From Prosapia bicincta (lineage: Eukaryota; Arthropoda; Insecta; Hemiptera; Cercopidae), in the NCBI GenBank assembly GCA_036971475.1, contig JBAIZL010000028.1:790001-854000 (forward strand): a DNA stretch of 64,000 bases, written 5' to 3'. Of this stretch, positions 63,101-64,000 are shown piece after piece; within the stretch, counting starts at the first letter, position 1; each line of letters begins with the position of its first letter. The position numbers were made by a program, and so were the translations under genes. The notes beneath the pieces are model-generated. The model was not told the DNA's origin, made no database searches, and worked only from the letters and a program-made list of their open reading frames with translations.

Positions 63101-64000
63101 ACTCGGTCTAACTGCACCGTATCTACATCCAAACAGCTCTCTAACTTCAATTCTTCAAACATACTAACTTTCGTGGAATGAGAATGAATGAATGCAATAA
63201 CGACTATGAATACCTACAGATTAGCAACAGCGTACTCGGTCTAACTGCACCGTATCTACATCCAAACAGCTCTCTAACTTCAATTCTTCAAACATACTAA
63301 CTTTCGTGGAATGAGAATGAATGAATGCAATAACGACTATGAATACCTAGAGATTAGCAACAGCGTACTCGGTCTAACTGCACCGTATCTACATCCAAAC
63401 AGCTCTCTAACTTCAATTCTTCAAACATACTAACTTTCGTGGAATGAGAATGAATGAATGGAATAACGACTATGAATACCTACAGATTGGCAACAACGCA
63501 CTCGGTCTAACTGTACCGTATCTACATCCAAACAGCTCTCTAACTTCAATTCTTCAAACATACTAACTTTCGTGGAATGAGAATGAATGAATGCAATAAC
63601 GACTATGAATACCTAGAGATTAGCAACAGCGTACTCGGTCTAACTGCACCGTATCTACATCCAAACAGGTCTCTTATTTTAATTCTTCAAACATACTAGC
63701 TTTCGTGGAATGAGAATGAATGAATGGAATAACGACTATGAGTAGCTACAGATTAGCAACAACGCACTCGGTCTAACTGCACCGTATCTACATCCAAACA
63801 GCTCTCTAACTTCAATTCTTCAAACATACTAGCTTTCGTGGATTGAGAATGAATGAATGGAATAACGACTATGAATACCTAGAGATTAGCAACAGCGTAC
63901 TCGGTTTAACTGCACCGTATCTACATCCAAACAGCTCTCTAACTTCAATTCTTCAAACATACTAGCTTTCGTGGAATGAGAATGAATGAATGGAATAACG

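Larger units (their letters stand above)
31028..64000. repeat. 133-bp satellite array, about 248 monomers, open at right edge
   Basis: The monomer begins TAGAGATTGGCAACAACGCA and ends CGACTATGAATACC. Between 31028 and 63880 there are 247 periods in 32,852 bp, i.e. 247 x 133 + 1; the extra base is explained by a single inserted A at about 40624. Variation is concentrated in the first ~50 bp (ATTGGCAAC, ATTGGCCAC, ATTAGCAATAGTGTA, ATTAGCAACAGCGTA; TTTAAC or TCTAAC; CTACATCC or CTATATCT) and at the junction (GAATACCTAGAG or GAGTAGCTACAG). The stretch from AACTTCAATTCTTC to GAATAACGACTATGA is nearly invariant. There is no open frame of 60 codons on either strand. This is probably a heterochromatic or centromere-type satellite. 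Confidence 0.97.

Noticed and set aside
31028..64000. CRISPR-like array
   Set aside because: Monomers are contiguous and similar over their whole length; there are no unique spacers, and the context is eukaryotic.

Overview
This window is eukaryotic and almost entirely non-coding. It is AT-rich, full of (CA)n, (GT)n and (AT)n microsatellites, contains a GT/AG-spliced exon, and carries worn animal transposon relics (Helitron, Tigger/Jerky-like, hAT MITE, tRNA-derived SINE). The style fits an invertebrate, most likely an arthropod/insect; the species cannot be named from sequence alone. No bacterial operons, CRISPR arrays or intact mobile-element genes are visible.

Layout. 0-2.3 kb: a decayed Helitron helicase C-terminus (minus strand) next to an old ~120-bp tandem repeat, five young copies of which are capped by long (CA)n tracts. 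3.3-4.1 kb: a cluster of (AT)n tracts and near-perfect inverted repeats. 4.1-15.8 kb: mostly featureless AT-rich DNA with a 164-bp tandem repeat, a 17-bp minisatellite, a long (GT/GC)n tract, a hAT-like terminus and a SINE head. 15.8-19.9 kb: a 51/49-bp minisatellite of about 82 units. 20.47-21.01 kb: the only convincing protein-coding sequence, a minus-strand first coding exon of a secreted leucine-rich-repeat protein (signal peptide plus LRR-NT cysteines, phase-2 splice donor). If its other coding exons lie at lower coordinates, the minisatellite and much of the left part of the window are its intron. 24.4-24.8 kb: a frameshifted Tigger/Jerky-like transposase tail. 26.9-29.7 kb: a 53-bp and a 65-bp minisatellite joined with no spacer. 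29.8-30.4 kb: a hAT MITE with target-site duplication, then a perfect 86-bp inverted repeat. 31.0-64.0 kb (end of window): one uninterrupted 133-bp satellite array of about 248 monomers with multi-monomer higher-order structure.

Two patterns are the most interesting. First, at least seven loci (3.5, 7.5, 13.3, 14.8, 23.0, 24.2 and 30.3 kb) carry hammerhead-ribozyme-like modules: CTGANGA or a near match, a stem II hairpin, GAAA or a near match, usually a self-complementary stem III, then a UH cleavage site. Several have a matching stem I, and three loci are arranged as divergent inverted pairs. This resembles the minimal hammerheads known from Penelope-like retroelements and related non-autonomous elements. 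Second, the 133-bp satellite keeps its period to within 1 bp over 247 monomers (33 kb) and shows nested higher-order repeats (31-, 25-, 18- and 6-monomer shifts) that can be read directly from rare marker variants.

There is no operon-like cooperation between genes here. The window is best read as one gene's 5' region lying next to heterochromatin-like satellite DNA with a transposon graveyard between.
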